NCBI GenBank assembly: GCA_035578155.1 | Contig: JAPWDM010000017.1 | Location: 4,166,482-4,230,481, forward strand | Length of the DNA: 64,000 nucleotides | Source: Brachynemurus nebulosus | Taxonomy: Eukaryota > Arthropoda > Insecta > Neuroptera > Myrmeleontidae | Reading direction: 5' to 3' | In this document: positions 23,906 through 36,649 of the stretch, one piece after another | Numbering within the stretch: position 1 is the first letter of the stretch | How the letters are laid out: every line of letters starts with the position of its first letter | Position numbers and translations under genes: made by a program | The notes under the pieces: model-generated | What the model was told of the DNA's origin: nothing | Database searches by the model: none | The model's input: only the letters and a program-made list of their open reading frames with translations

Positions 23906-24800
23906 TTTTCGTGTAAATGTTACCTGGTGCACGTGTACGACTAGTGAGAATTTTTCTACGCGTTACTACCCTAATTGATTTATTCGACTCTATCCATTAT
24001 TTACCTAAAATTTTTATTGTAAACTGTACAAAATGTCTATTAATCTATAAACAAGTATCGTACTGTGAGTAGATACACAAAGTTAATACAAAGTCGATGA
24101 GGAAAAAAGAAGTAAAAAAATCAATTTCCAGTATATAACAATCAAGTTCGTGTACTGTGATAAAATATTTCACTTACTAATTCTTGTTTAAAAAGTTTGT
24201 CTAAAGTAACATTAAACTTTATACACGAACTGATCAACTCCAGCAAATAACTACTATGTATACATACACACTATAATAGCTATACATAGAGTGTAGTGTG
24301 TATAGCTGCCATACCTAGGTTTGTAGATAGCGAAGTAACCAGTATCTAAGTATCTACATACTTATGTATATGCTCATGGCCAACTGTTTGCTGCTACTCT
24401 TGTTCATTCTAACTTGTTCGACATCCTCTATAGCTGTAAACGTGCTTACATAGTTGCACAGTGTATGTTTTGTTTTTACAAGCCAATAAAAAAGAGAAAC
24501 ACTTCGCGATTTGTAGAAAAAAATAGGTTTATTTACTGGAAGACTAAGAACGTAATCAATTTTGTATTTGTTAAATAACGTCATAATATGCCGTGTTTAA
24601 TTAACGAAATATGTAGGCAGTGTAAACTACCCTTTAAAAAAATTAAAATATTATACATATATGAAATTATTAATAAGCGTATTAGATTCTGTTTTTTACC
24701 AAAACAGTGTTGGTATTTTAATACCAAAAACGAAAAATTTATCTCAGAATTATGAACTAATAAGAATTTTTTTGATTAAGTAACCCAAATTACCATCAGG
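23906..24800. other. AT-rich DNA, no feature seen
   Basis: Only short inverted words (for example around GGTATTTTAATACC near 24712) and a 76-codon unsupported minus frame at 24354-24584. Confidence 0.45.
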
Positions 24801-25740
24801 TAATCCAATAAAATTTAAACTCGTATAATAATGGCCTAATTTAGTTTACTGACAAAACCTCGTATAGTTTGTGTAAAATAATTTTTTGAAATATTTTTAA
24901 AAAAATATAACCCAAAAATTTTGATATATTAATGTTTTTCTCTTGTAAAATGTTGACATGTATAAAAAACGGCTAAAATATGTTAGTATTTTTAGAAAAT
25001 CACCTAAAAAAAACACGTATGTAACCACAGAGAGGTAGAGACAATATATCTATCTCGATACTACCGGAACCAGTGTAACCAGTAAGAGATAGAAAATATG
25101 TTATATCGCGCGTTTTCTGTCTCAACTTCCTATAAGGTTTTTTGACGGTTTTGAGTTAGAAAGTCATACTAGTACATAATTCACTTCACCATATGATGCA
25201 CTAAGAAATATTGCAAAATAGTTAATGGATAAAATTTTAATCCAATAAAATTCAACTCCTATAATAATGACCTAATTTAGTTTACTGACAAAACCTCGTA
25301 TAGTTTGTGTAAAATTAGTTTTTGAAATAGTAACATTTTTATCAGCATAGATACCCTCGTACTTGACCAGGATACAACTATCTGACACTAGAGTCCGTGG
25401 TCGGCGCAAATTTAAGGGGAAGTACGTAAAATCGGAAGATCAGGAGCGTCGGGAAACTTTTATTTGAGGGGGTGGTAAATATTATTTATTATATAAACAA
25501 GTACATATTATATATAAATAAGTACAGTACGCTTCAAAAAGTGATCGAACACTCTCACCCGGGGGGGTGCCCACACTTCGGACACGGCAGTGTACCACAA
25601 CATTAAGTACAGTGCGGCGTCAAAAGTGTGGGCACCCTCTCTCCTGATCTTCCGATTTTACGACTTCCCCTTAATTTTACACAAACTAGTATACCATATA
25701 CCATGTTTTGTCAGAAAACTAAATTTTAATTCGAGTTTAA
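24801..25740. repeat. Region flanked by direct and inverted 100-bp repeats
   Basis: About 24801-24905 and 25236-25340 are direct copies (shared GACAAAACCTCGTATAGTTT), and 25672-25740 carries the same block inverted. The inner part holds the foldback 25411-25675. A composite non-autonomous element is likely. Confidence 0.55.
25411..25675. repeat. Foldback with 35-bp arms
   Basis: TTAAGGGGAAGTACGTAAAA plus TCGGAAGATCAGGAG (25412-25446) pairs with the complement at 25641-25674. The loop contains GTGTGGGCACCC and GGGTGCCCACAC words that are themselves inverted. Confidence 0.75.
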
Positions 25741-27939
25741 GCGTAGCAAATTTGAAAAATGTAGTTTCGAGAAAAACGCGTTTAAAATTTAAGTTACTGG
25801 TTAGACTATCGGAATATGCAAAAAAATCGTTTTATTTCACAAACTCGTATAGTTATTTATAATATAAATTTTTGGTCATTTTACGTACATGATTTTAGTT
25901 ACATACAAATGTTATATCTGTACTCCATAGAAATACACATATATATAAATCATATTTAAACCAAATAAGATGATTTAACTCTTATAATCTCTTAACTGGG
26001 CTAATAAAAATTATTTGTATAGTTTTATTGCGCTAACTTCGAAAATTAACTGGAAAATGTTGAAATTTATTAGGCATGTGTTTCTATAAATAAGCATTGA
26101 TCAAACGCAAAAGAGACACATTCAGCAAAAACTGTTTAATATATACATATATTTCTTTAATTAAGTAAGAAAAAATTAAATGCGAGGTGAATTTAAATTG
26201 GAAAACAATAGTTCTATTAATAATAATTTTTATTATCAGAGGTTTCTTTCAGAAATAATTAATATGTAAATGTCAAAACTGTTTTTTTATTGGGTCGTGT
26301 TCCGGTATAGGGGATTTTACGTTACAAATTATAAATACTTTTTTTAGAAATGAAAAAAACTTCAGAAAGTGAACTGGAATTTTAATACTTTAACAAAAAA
26401 AAAAAAAATGTAACTTTCAATCACATTTAGCTATCTCAAAAATATTGAAGATGAGGAGAAAATTGGCTCGAGTGATGAAAATCTGCTACTTACGGGTTTT
26501 TTCCATTCTACGAAAAAAAAAATTACGTCATGTTAATTTCATCTCTTTTTGAAATTTTTGCGTTGAGCCCGTTAATTTTATCAGCGTTCTACTAACACAA
26601 GTATGTTCCATTAACAAATGGCATTTACATTTTTAAACGAAAACGAATAGTAAAAATGTTATCAGAAAAAAATTTATTTTGACTGATAATAAATAATGTA
26701 AATTATTATCTATTATTAATTATGCTATTAATCATAACTTTTTTAAAATTAATTTTATAATCAAATCGAATGAAATTATGTAAATAATTACATTATGTGA
26801 GCCAAGATTTATACTTAAAACAAAGTCCTTAGTATCAAATTATCATCAGTTGGGACGTATTGGGATTTTTGTCTTTGGTATAATTTGTGAAAATTATTTT
26901 TGGCATAATGTTGAAAAATATAAAACTACAGTAGGTACTCTCCCTCAATACTACTGCACTTCAATTCTATTCTTCAAGTTCGTCCCTTTATAGTAAGCTG
27001 TTTTTGCAAATCAAGAATTGGAGGGAAACGCTTCCAGTACCACGGTTTACAAAATGTAATAAAACATAGATATACAGATATACTAGATTATGCGTACATA
27101 TAAAAATCTGTCGTTAGTAGGAGTCCAGTCGGGGCCTATTACCACAGACGAATGAACTATTATATTATACAACCAGACAAAGCGCATAGCTAATTTTTAG
27201 GCATTTTTCGTGAAGCAGGTAACAGGGTGAGACGGGCGAAATTTAATGAAATAATATAATGTCAATTTTTGAGCAAATGCGACTATAATTACACTGGTCA
27301 ACATGACTTTTTGCCGTTAATTCAATTATATTTTTTCGGTATCTCTCATGTATATGTATTAATAGAAAAATATTAAAAAAATTCTATTACAGCGAAATAT
27401 CTAAATATACCTATGATAAACTATGCATTTGGCATAAGTTTTCTAAAATAATGGGTATCTCAATTGGCATAAGTTTTCTAAAACAATGGGTGTCTCAATT
27501 TTTTTGGATAAAAAAAAATACTTGGGAACCACGGCAAAAAAATATTTTTTTTTGTTGGCCAGTGTTATTGCAGGACATAATTAGTATACGTACGTATTTT
27601 GAAAATAAAGCGAATACCAATCTTTTCTATCAAAATTTTATAGTTTTTTCTTAAAAAAGTAAAATTCTATTGTCACTATTATATTTTGACAACAATTATT
27701 TGAAAACATTACTATGGATACAATCCATTATTATATTACAGATTACTATTAAGGTCGGAACTTGGTCGTAACTGGCTGTCTCAATTATACATTTATATAA
27801 TTAATCTATATAATATAACATATATGTTACTGGTCTGTGCCTAGCTTCTTGTTCGCTTCTTTATAAGTTGTCATAGAATTAACTTCGTACGTAATAGCTA
27901 TCATTGTTTTTTAATTAACTATTGAAATTTAAATAGAAA
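25741..27939. other. AT-rich DNA, no gene seen
   Basis: Only small items: a direct duplication of about 45 bp at 27429-27500 (GGCATAAGTTTTCTAAAA twice) and A/T runs. Frames present are short and uncharacteristic. Confidence 0.45.
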
Positions 27940-28310
27940 ATACCCCTGTCGCAGCACCTGCATTACATAGCGAATTTCCAAAGATTGGACACTGATGGAT
28001 CTCATATAACAACCTGTATCCATCTAAAATAGTTTAGCTCTCTAACAGTAATAAAATTTTCGAAATCGGTTGAGTAGTTAAGTTTTAACTTTTGAGTCCA
28101 CAGGACCCTATGGCGGATTTCATATAGTATAGCATATATGTATTTAAATAAGTTGAACTTTTTAAAGATGAAAAAATTTTCATAATCAGTTAGAACCAAC
28201 GGACCCTGACGGACCTCATACAACATAATTTATAACCATCTAAAATAGTTTAGTTCTCTAGCGGTGGACAAATTTTCAAAATCGGTGATGACGTGTTCTT
28301 GAAAAATTAG
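27940..28310 (-). mobile_element. HINE-like hairpin terminus with ~110-bp tandem units
   Basis: Begins ATACCCCTGTCGCAGCACCT, then the sub-terminal AGCGAATTTCC, followed by about three diverged units containing AAAATAGTTTAGCTCTCTA, the same unit as the large array at 61500-63260. No TA core remains. Confidence 0.7.
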
Positions 28311-28389
28311 TTAATTTTTATTCTAAAAAATGAAACAAATATAAATATTGTTACTTTAATGACAAAAACAATGAGGCAGATATTGTAAA

Positions 28390-28673
28390 GAAATTCAGCA
28401 AATTTCTTAATTTTTCTCAAAAGTTAGTTCACTTATAACAATGTTTTAAAATCTTGCCTTATGTAATTTTTATGCTCTTTCTAATGATGTAAAAAAAATT
28501 TAAAAATTTTTGAAACCTGGCCAAATTAATAATGGCGAAAAATGGCCAAAATTTTCGCTTTATAAAGATCGGATGTATCGGCTGACGAACTCGTCCAAGC
28601 TTTTGAGACTTTTGGACTTCTCACCAAATTTCGTAAAGATTTGACGCTTCGTGCGAGAGTTCGAGAGTTATCG

Positions 28674-28760
<87 letters not shown>

Positions 28761-28885
28761 AATTTTAATAAAGGTCATTTTCGGTTTCTCGAGGCCTCAA
28801 ACAAGTCCTCAAAACCAGTCCCGCACTCACGTCTTTCCATGATATTCGCTGTCATAAATGAAATTCCAAAATGGAAAGTCACTTA
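28390..28885 (-). mobile_element. HINE-like repeat, diverged copy with both halves
   Basis: CTTAATTTTTCTCAAAAGTT at the left, AGAGTTATCGCACACACACA before a TA core (about 28692-28758), then TTTCGGTTTCTCGAGGCCTC. Both ends are diverged. Confidence 0.65.
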
Positions 28886-28915
28886 CAATAATAACTCAAT
28901 AAATTAATTTTTCTT

Positions 28916-29203
28916 TAAGTAAAAAAAAATTTCTTATTTTTTGTACTAGCTTTCCGTTCTGCGGCTTCGCTCAGGTGTCTGTTTTGTATTAATTTTGCTT
29001 TATATAATTTCGTGCAATGGAATAAATTTTTGTATTTTTTAGCTTCAGTTTGAGACCTTTGTGCAGATACCCGTAATAATAGTTTTAGGTATTCTCCAGT
29101 TTTAGACCCATCTTGAGGAATAACAATTTTAATGCCACTTTCATCTTTTTCCGGAATTCCAATAGTATCTGAAGGAAAACTTATTAGGAACCATTCAGCT
29201 ATT
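28916..29203 (-). CDS. Unassigned coding fragment or 3' exon (up to 95 codons)
   Basis: The minus strand is open from 29203 to a TAA at 28916-28918 and has no start codon. It reads as ordinary protein: TIGIPEKDESGIKIVIPQDG, then SKTGEYLKLLLRVSAQRSQT and EAKKYKNLFH. Composition is balanced and unlike the AT-driven frames around it. At 29170-29180 the minus strand reads TTTTCCTTCAG, a good 3' splice site, so the block 28916-29169 could be a last exon (incoming phase one base). The last part (HLSEAAERKA) overlaps sequence of the GCGGCTTCGCTC type common in insect repeats, so it could instead be a retroelement or decayed gene tail. I do not recognise the family, and no further exon was found upstream. 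Confidence 0.35.
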
Positions 29204-31304
29204 TAATGTGATCCCTATTTGAAGGTTCTGGAGAACAATTTTAACCTTACTCCACATTTTAATTCGATATTTTGAAATTCTGTACAAAATCAGTTACTTA
29301 AATAATTAATACTAAAAGCAAGTAATTAATATTCATATTTCAGTAGCATATCTAATTTTCACAACATTTTCTCGAGATCCGCCCAGCTGTTTAATATGAA
29401 GTTTCTTTGGGGTCCCAAGGTCCTGGGTGATAATTTTTCTCTCACATTATACTACCAAAATCATCTTATTTTAATTTAATTAATAATAGTACCGTTATCT
29501 GATATTCATTTATCCGTTTCTATAAGAGAAATGAATAAACAATTTTACTTTACGTATACTGTCACCTTTCGGAGATTGTCCGATCGCAGATTGTCCATGC
29601 TGCAGTGGTAGGGATTTACACGTCACATGTTTATGTCACACGAATATCGCAACAACCCAATTTTTGTGAATGTATTTGTGAACCTTAGAACCATAGAACA
29701 CTAATATCAAAAAAGCCAACTAATATCAAAAAAGTGTAATTCGCTTGGAGCCATTTGTAGGCCTGTCACAGCTAAAGTCATGTAGTCAGTCGCTGTCCGT
29801 CACCGAACGCACAGTGCATTGTATTACATTGTTAGACATTGTTAGTTGAACAGCACACATTTCTCTCTCTGGTAATACGTGTGTTGTAGTAGTATGTGTG
29901 AATACGCACATAGACGCAACCATTCAACCAATACCACTGCAAACAGTGTGTATCTACACCAACAGAGTGGGGAGATTTTACGTGTTTTACGTCACAAACT
30001 CATTACAAGTGGAACAGAGACATAGAAAAAAATATATAGACTTTCATAAAATACATAATACATATAATACATAGACTTTTCATAAAAAATTTCCTTAGTT
30101 CAATTTTGATTCTACCTCAAACATCAAATTCGATTCGGACAATCTGACTGATAAGTTATACTTCGTTTTTTACGAAATTCTCTACGAGTTTCGAAACTAC
30201 GAAATTCAGTACATAAAAACTAATTGATACATTCATTAAAAAGTGAGATATCTGTGCTCAAAGGGCATAACCGAGTAAGATAGGGAAATGGACGCAAACC
30301 CTTGACGCAAAATTGATTGTTTTTATAGGAAATAATACTTCTAAGCCCCAGATACATTCGTGCCAATCAACCCCCCGAGGCTAATAGTTTATGTATACAC
30401 AAGACAAAAATCTTCATAAAAAATTTTTTTGACGAAATTACTAAGTCGATTTATTTGAGTTTAATTATATTGTGTACCCACATTAGGCAAAGTAATAAAA
30501 AAAAAAAATTAACGATATATCACTTTATTATACTAACTTTTTCAAATTTTTTCAATTAAGTAATTTTTATTTTGGCACTTACGCGTAAGCAGCATCCACC
30601 ATTTTTTGTTCAATAATATGGCTCTTAGTACTCTATAACATATATTTTTATGGAAAGATTTTATTCGGCAGAACATAATAATATTTAAATACAAGTGCAT
30701 GCCATGTTTGGTACTACATATATTACTTATGTATAAAAAGGACTATAAAATAAAATATCTACCCTATTTCTAAAATAATATAATTACATACGTTCATCAC
30801 TATGATAAACTAGTTTAAATTTACATAAGTCCAACATTATCTGCTGTTTGTCTTTTTTTATTAATAAAACAAAATAAACATTGATTTCTCTTTTGTAAGA
30901 TGTCAAGTGAAACTTTGCTAGCTCATACACCACATCTTGCGACGTCAACAATTTCATACAAAGTTTATTAACTGTCAAAACAGTATACCAGTTGGTCATA
31001 TCGTCATAATTCGTCATGACCCGTCATCGTGTTAACAAAAGAAGACAAACGGCAGATAAAGCTACACGTTTGTCTAAACTTGTTTGTCGTAGTTACGAAC
31101 GTCTGTAATTATATTACAGAAAAAATCCACTTTCTGCACACTCAAAGAAGTGCAACAAAACATTAAGTGAGAGGGGTGAGCTACATATTGCGTTCACATG
31201 TACACTACTTTCTTAAGTATGTGCGTATGTTCAGATCATTTACTTGCCATAAACGGTTCATGTATCTTCAAGTTAGTTGGATGTGCATGTAATTTACCTA
31301 CGTA
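29204..31304. other. Mostly unassigned DNA with a diverged ~190-bp direct repeat
   Basis: Blocks at about 29193-29300 and 29383-29470 resemble each other (CAGCTATTTAATGTGATCCC versus CAGCTGTTTAATATGAAGTT), suggesting a repeat 3' region next to the coding fragment. The rest to 31304 shows no gene; the 77-codon minus frame at 30784-31017 is unsupported. Confidence 0.4.
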
Positions 31305-31433
31305 TTAGCGAATTTCCAGAAAGAATTCTGGAAATTCAGCTATTACAGCCACTCTCATGACACGACTTAAGACCGGCACTATGGCAAAAATTTGTTTTGA
31401 GGCCCCTAGAACCCAAAAATAATATTCACTAAA

Positions 31434-31497
<64 letters not shown>

Positions 31498-31860
31498 ATA
31501 TGTATTAGCACGATAACTCTTCAGGAAAAACTGCTAGCTTTACGAAATTTGGTGACAGCGTTGGAAATCCAAAAATCTTGGATGAGTTCTTCAGCCAGAC
31601 ATGTCGGATGCCAGGAACATGGCTTTTGTTTTCAGAAAAAATTAGTTTTTTGCCAAAATTTCCACTTATTCAAAAATTTTTGCGAAATTTTTTTACACCA
31701 TTTAAAAGAGGAGAAAAAATTACATAAAAAAGGTCTTTAAACTTTTTTTCTATGTCAACTAGTTTCCGAGAAAAACTATCTTACTTAGACTGTGATTATT
31801 TAATCATATAAAGTGTGAAGAAATTCACATTCTAAGAACATATTCGACACAATATGTATA
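31305..31860 (+). mobile_element. HINE-like repeat copy, plus orientation
   Basis: Starts TTAGCGAATTTCC, then GAATTCTGGAAATTCAGC, the CCTAGAACCC block, a TA core with TATG units (31438-31503), CACGATAACTCTTCAGG, and TGTCAACTAGTTTCCGAGAA. Its far part (to 31860) equals the reverse complement of 2036-2110. The hairpin terminus is missing. Confidence 0.75.
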
Positions 31861-31913
31861 TGTTGCAGCTATATTGTCAAAACCTTTTTATTATAATAAC
31901 TCTAGTCAAATTG

Positions 31914-32409
31914 TAAAAATACCCCTGTCGCAGCATCCTGCATAACATAGCGAATTTCCATTTACAAAAGTACGTTTTTCTCGGAAACTAGTTGATATAG
32001 AGTAATTGTAAATAAAAAAAACCTTCTTTATGTGAATTTTCCGCCTCATTCCGCCAAATCTTTTTCACGAAAAATGTCTAAAACACCGTAAACGTTTTCA
32101 CGAAATTTCTTAAAAATAAGATGTTTCGTTCTTAAGTTATCGTGCGGACACTTAGTAAACATATATATAAATGTGTCCGCACGATAACTCAAGAACGAAA
32201 CATCTTATTTTTAAGAAATTTCGTGAAAACGTTTACGGTGTTTTGGACATTTTTCGTGAAAAAGATTTGGCGGAATGAGGCGGAAAATTCACATAAAGAA
32301 GGTTTTTTTATTTACAATTACTCTATATCAACTAGTTTCCGAGAAAAACGTACTTTTGTAAATGGAAATTCGCTATGTTATGCAGGATGCTGCGACAGGG
32401 GTATTTTTA
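31914..32409. repeat. 496-bp near-perfect palindrome of the HINE-like 3' half
   Basis: Both ends carry TAAAAATACCCCTGTCGCAG; arms of about 238 bp mirror each other, including TCTCGGAAACTAGTTGATAT and GTTATCGTGCGGACAC, and meet at a short AT-rich centre near 32161. Two hairpin termini of the family are fused head to head with the other half lost. Confidence 0.9.
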
Positions 32410-33458
32410 TAACTACAACAGGTTTTAGCTGGACTGTTGTTATTACTATGCATTGTTGAAGTATTTTGTTGCAATTTATTAAGTTAATATTTATTATTAT
32501 TAAAATAATATAATATTTAGTACGTATTATTGTTATTATTATTATTATTATTATCTTCATTTAAATAAAGTTTCTAAAACTTATAATCTTTGTTGAGATA
32601 GATGTAATTTTAATTACTAAGTATGCTGGGATAATTTTATTGATTTCATTCAAATATTAAAATTAACCTTGAGAACCATTTTTTAACAAGTTAAAATCTT
32701 GAGAATTATTTTTTAACAAGTCAAAATATTATATTTCTTTAGACCGTCACAGGAACTCCAAGAACTGCAACACAGGGGGGAAGGGGACATTTTGTTGCAC
32801 TCCTTGGAGTTCTACTGTGTTTTAGAAATAAGGCAGATGCTTTACTTTGTGGTCCTTTTTATACATAAGTAATATATGGAGTATGGAACATGGCATGCAT
32901 TTGTATCTAAATATTATAATGTTCTACCAACTAAAATTTTTCTATAAAAATACACCGGTTATTCTCTATTTGATTTTTTCAATAAGTTAGTTAAGACACG
33001 TTATACTCAACCAAAAGATGTTGTTAAATGTTATTAAGGCGTTGACAGTAATACTAATAAATTTAGCCTATTACAATGAAACCCTCAACTGTACACTATT
33101 TTGACAACTAATACACTTTATATGGTATTGTTGACGCGATACAACGTTGTGTTCCAGTTAGTGAGGTTTAACTTGACGCTGTAGAGCGCTCATAACCGTG
33201 CGTCGTATTAAATTATTATTTATTCAACTGTAAATTTTCCAAATGTAAATATGACAAAACATGTACCTAAATATTATGTACGTACGACTATGTACATATA
33301 TTATGTCAGCGACGGATCATAGTGTGTCTAGTCAGATTATGAAATATTGCCATTTTATAAAATTTCTAACTTATATCAGGCAGATTATTCTACAATAGAT
33401 TCTGAAATTAAACGAAACTCATTTAAATAATAAAATGTCAGATAATATATACACAATA

Positions 33459-33460
<2 letters not shown>
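32410..33460. other. AT-rich DNA, one hairpin, no gene seen
   Basis: Contains ATT trinucleotide repeats near 32500-32555 and a small direct repeat (TTTTTTAACAAGT) at about 32678-32722, plus the hairpin listed at 32748-32819. Confidence 0.45.
32748..32819. repeat. 72-nt imperfect hairpin
   Basis: CACAGGAACTCCAAGAACTG plus CAACA pairs with TGTTGCACTCCTTGGAGTTC plus TACTGTG across a G-rich loop, giving three stem blocks of 5, 10 and 7 bp. The size is in the range of a microRNA precursor or a tiny MITE. Confidence 0.5.

Positions 33461-33522
<62 letters not shown>
33461..33522. repeat. (TA)n microsatellite
   Basis: About 60 bp of TA dinucleotides just left of the palindrome at 33585-34131. Confidence 0.85.
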
Positions 33523-33524
<2 letters not shown>

Positions 33525-33584
33525 CCTCATTCATCCATTTTTTCATATTTGTAGCACAGTTTAACGGTTTTACAGATGTAAAAT

Positions 33585-33774
33585 TTTCTCTCCTTCAACA
33601 AAATCTCTTTCCTTTGGACTTGTGTTAACCCAAATACAAACAGTTCTAATATTTATCATTTTTAGCGAATTTCGAAAACTCGATATTCAGCTATTACAGC
33701 CGATGTCATGACGCAACCTAAGACCGGGACCATAACAGAAATATGTATAGAATACGAAAATGATATTCACTAAA

Positions 33775-33831
<57 letters not shown>

Positions 33832-33842
33832 ACATATACATA

Positions 33843-33931
<89 letters not shown>

Positions 33932-34131
33932 TTTAGTGAATACCATTTTCGTATTCTAGGGACCTCAAAACATATTCCTGTTATGGTCCCGGGCTTAGGT
34001 TGCGTTATGACACCGGCTGTAATAGCTGAATTTCGAGTTTTCGAAATTCGCTAAAAATGATAAATATTAGAACTGTTTGTATTTGGGTTAACACAAGTCC
34101 AAAGCAAAGAGATTTTGTTGAAGGAGAGAAA
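33585..34131. repeat. 547-bp palindrome spanning a HINE-like half and its flank
   Basis: Arms of about 195 bp mirror each other across a 150-bp TA tract (about 33779-33928). The inner part is the HINE-like 5' half (CATTTTCGTATTCTAGGGAC to TTTTTAGCGAATTTCG on the mirror strand). The outer 75 bp (with GTTAACCCAAATACAAACAG) lies beyond the element end yet is mirrored as well. Confidence 0.9.
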
Positions 34132-35154
34132 GTATCTATCCATTTGAAAAGTGAGATCCAATGATGTACATTGGCACCACAAATGTGTGGGTGAGAAATT
34201 TCATTTTCACTTTCACTGAAATTATGTCATAAATTCATATTTTCAGAATCTATTCATTTGACAGAAAAATTCTAAATTATTAAGAAAAGCCAAATAATTA
34301 ATAACAATTAAAATAAAAATTAAAAAGAGAAAGCATTTATTTATATTTGCATTTTTATAAAAACATGTAGGTATTATATTTTATATGCACTTTAACTAAA
34401 ATGTCGAAGTTCACACGTTGTTAATTTTAAATTTCACTCAAAATACACTTAAAAATCAAAACTTAAAGTTTATAACATTCACAATCCGTGTAGAGTGTCC
34501 ATACGTCTTGGTTTTCCCGGATTTATCACGGTTCTAGCTCCGTTGTTCTGGTGTCCCGACAGACTTTTTTAAGACGTTCATTTGTCCCGGTTGTTCAAAC
34601 TACTAATTTTTTATTTTCATCATCTAATAAGTACACAATTTTTCATTTTAAATAATGAATAGTTCAATGTCATATTGAAAGCTCAACAGTAGGTTCATTC
34701 ACAACCAAACCTAAAAATATTTAAAAAAAATTAATTACTTATTAAATGTTCCTAGTTTTTCCGATTTTACCTTAATCAAGAAATTCCAAATAAACATTTA
34801 CTTTTCTCAACTTTTAATCATATATGTACCTACATAAATAAATTGTAATATTATTTTGCTTGCCTTTATGATACTGAAGTTTCTGAACAATTAAAAATTA
34901 AAATCACTGGAATTTTATTCGAATTTTTAAATAAAGTAGTTAAGCAACGCGGACACTGATAGCGCCACTAATACAGAAATTGCCAATATTTAAATGTTCA
35001 TGTTTTAATACATATTTCTTGAAATAAGAAGCTCACTTTCATAAGAAATTTTATAAAAATTTAAAAAATATATACTTTTTAGAACAGGGGGCTATTTATT
35101 TTGAAAAAAATTAATATTTTAAATAATGAGCCATTAATAGATAATCTATACATA
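34132..35154. other. AT-rich DNA, no gene seen
   Basis: A GC-richer block near 34490-34600 (CCCGGATTTATCACGGTTCT, GTGTCCCGACAGAC) may be an old repeat fragment; nothing else stands out. Confidence 0.4.
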
Positions 35155-35985
35155 TAATACAATTGTAACGAGACCGTTTCTGTATATGGAATGTTTTTTA
35201 AAAATTGTGCTGATACCGAAAATAATTATCGATGTAGATATCAAAACAGCGATTTTTAAAGTTTTGGTCTGTCTGTTTGTCTGTTCACGCATCACGCAAA
35301 AACTACTGATGGATTTTAATGAAATTTGGTGTGCTGATAACTTATTATCCGGGTCAACATCTAAGATACTTTTCTACTTCGGGAAAATGTCTCATTCCCA
35401 CGGGAAAATGGAAAAACCATGTCGAGCATGTGCACACAAAACGCAAAAACTATTTGAACGGATTTTGATGCAATTTGGTGTGGTGATAACATATTATGGT
35501 CCACTTCAGTTAAATTTAACCATGCTCTATCACTTATGAATTTAAATAATTTCCGTTTTCTTGGCTTTATTTTTTCATTATTGCACTTACGTAAATTTTA
35601 AAATTGCAATTTGTTTTTAGAAAAGAATAGAAGATTAATTTGTTTTGAATATACGAATTATTTAATTTTTTAACTTTGACTCATAATCAATTGTATTTGA
35701 AACAGGGTATACCTGAGTCAGCATCTGAGATATTTTTTATTTCGGGAAAGTGTCTCATTCCTACGGGAAAATAAAAAACATTTTGAGCATGTGCACATCT
35801 TACACGAAAACTATTGAACGGATTTTTATGAAATTTGGTGTGGTGATAACTTATTACCTACGTCAACATTTAGGATACTTTTTATTACGGGAAAATATTT
35901 CCTTCCTTCGGAAAAATACAAAAATTATTTTGAGCATGTGGATGTATACTTAAAACTATTGTTCTATGCGAATGCTTTATAATTA
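35155..35985. repeat. Tandem/dispersed repeat with ATGAAATTTGGTG units
   Basis: Three diverged units (near 35290, 35450 and 35800) share CGCAAAAACTACTGATGGAT-like and GAAATTTGGTGTG words followed by a TCTCATTCC..CGGGAAAAT block. They are interrupted at 35518-35712 by the deleted copy of the dispersed repeat of 3540-4565. The 117- and 67-codon frames here are repeat translations. Confidence 0.6.
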
Positions 35986-36182
35986 CTATACTTATATATT
36001 TCTCATTTATTAAATTTACCATAATACAAAATTTCTGGAGACTGACTCTATTTTAAATTACTTTAGAAATTTCGAAAATTTGATTGCCTATATTTCCGAG
36101 AAATTCATTTTGGGATGAAACTTGTTATATTAATTAATAGGATAGGATACTACTTTGGGATGTAAATATAATAAAACAATAA

Positions 36183-36434
36183 AACGTTGGAAGTCCAAAA
36201 ATCTTGTATGAGTTTTCCAGCCAGACACGTCCGATTCCAAAAACCTCAAAAAAATGAGTTTTATGCGAAAATTTATCAAAATTTAAAAGTTTTTTTTTTA
36301 CATTAGGGTAAACAGCAAAGAAAATCCCAGAAGATACGTTTTGAACGATTATTCTAGGTAAACGAGTTTTCGAGAAAAAGTAGCTTTTATGACCGGAAAT
36401 TCGCTATGTTATGCAGGTGCTGCGACAGTGGTAT
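36183..36434 (+). mobile_element. HINE-like repeat, 3' half
   Basis: From GTTGGAAGTCCAAAAATCTT and CCAGACACGTCCGATTCC to the hairpin terminus GCTATGTTATGCAGGTGCTG, ending GTGGTAT. Confidence 0.75.
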
Positions 36435-36649
36435 TTCTTAATATAGCACTGGTTTTACTATATATAAAACTAATGTTAATGCACTTTTTGTCAGCCATTT
36501 TTCTGAAGCTCCTCCTTTTGGACAGATCCCAAGAGCAACATTATACTATGAATCGATTATATTAGACCGTGAGCCAACGACGGGTCAAAGGTTGTCACTT
36601 TTTTACCTGCCTTTTTGAGAAGTGGTAACCTCTGCGTGACCGTGAAGGA

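Noticed and set aside
35186..35953. 117- and 67-codon frames with repeated FGVVITYY motifs
   Set aside because: They follow tandem GAAATTTGGTG repeat units and one crosses a repeat junction.
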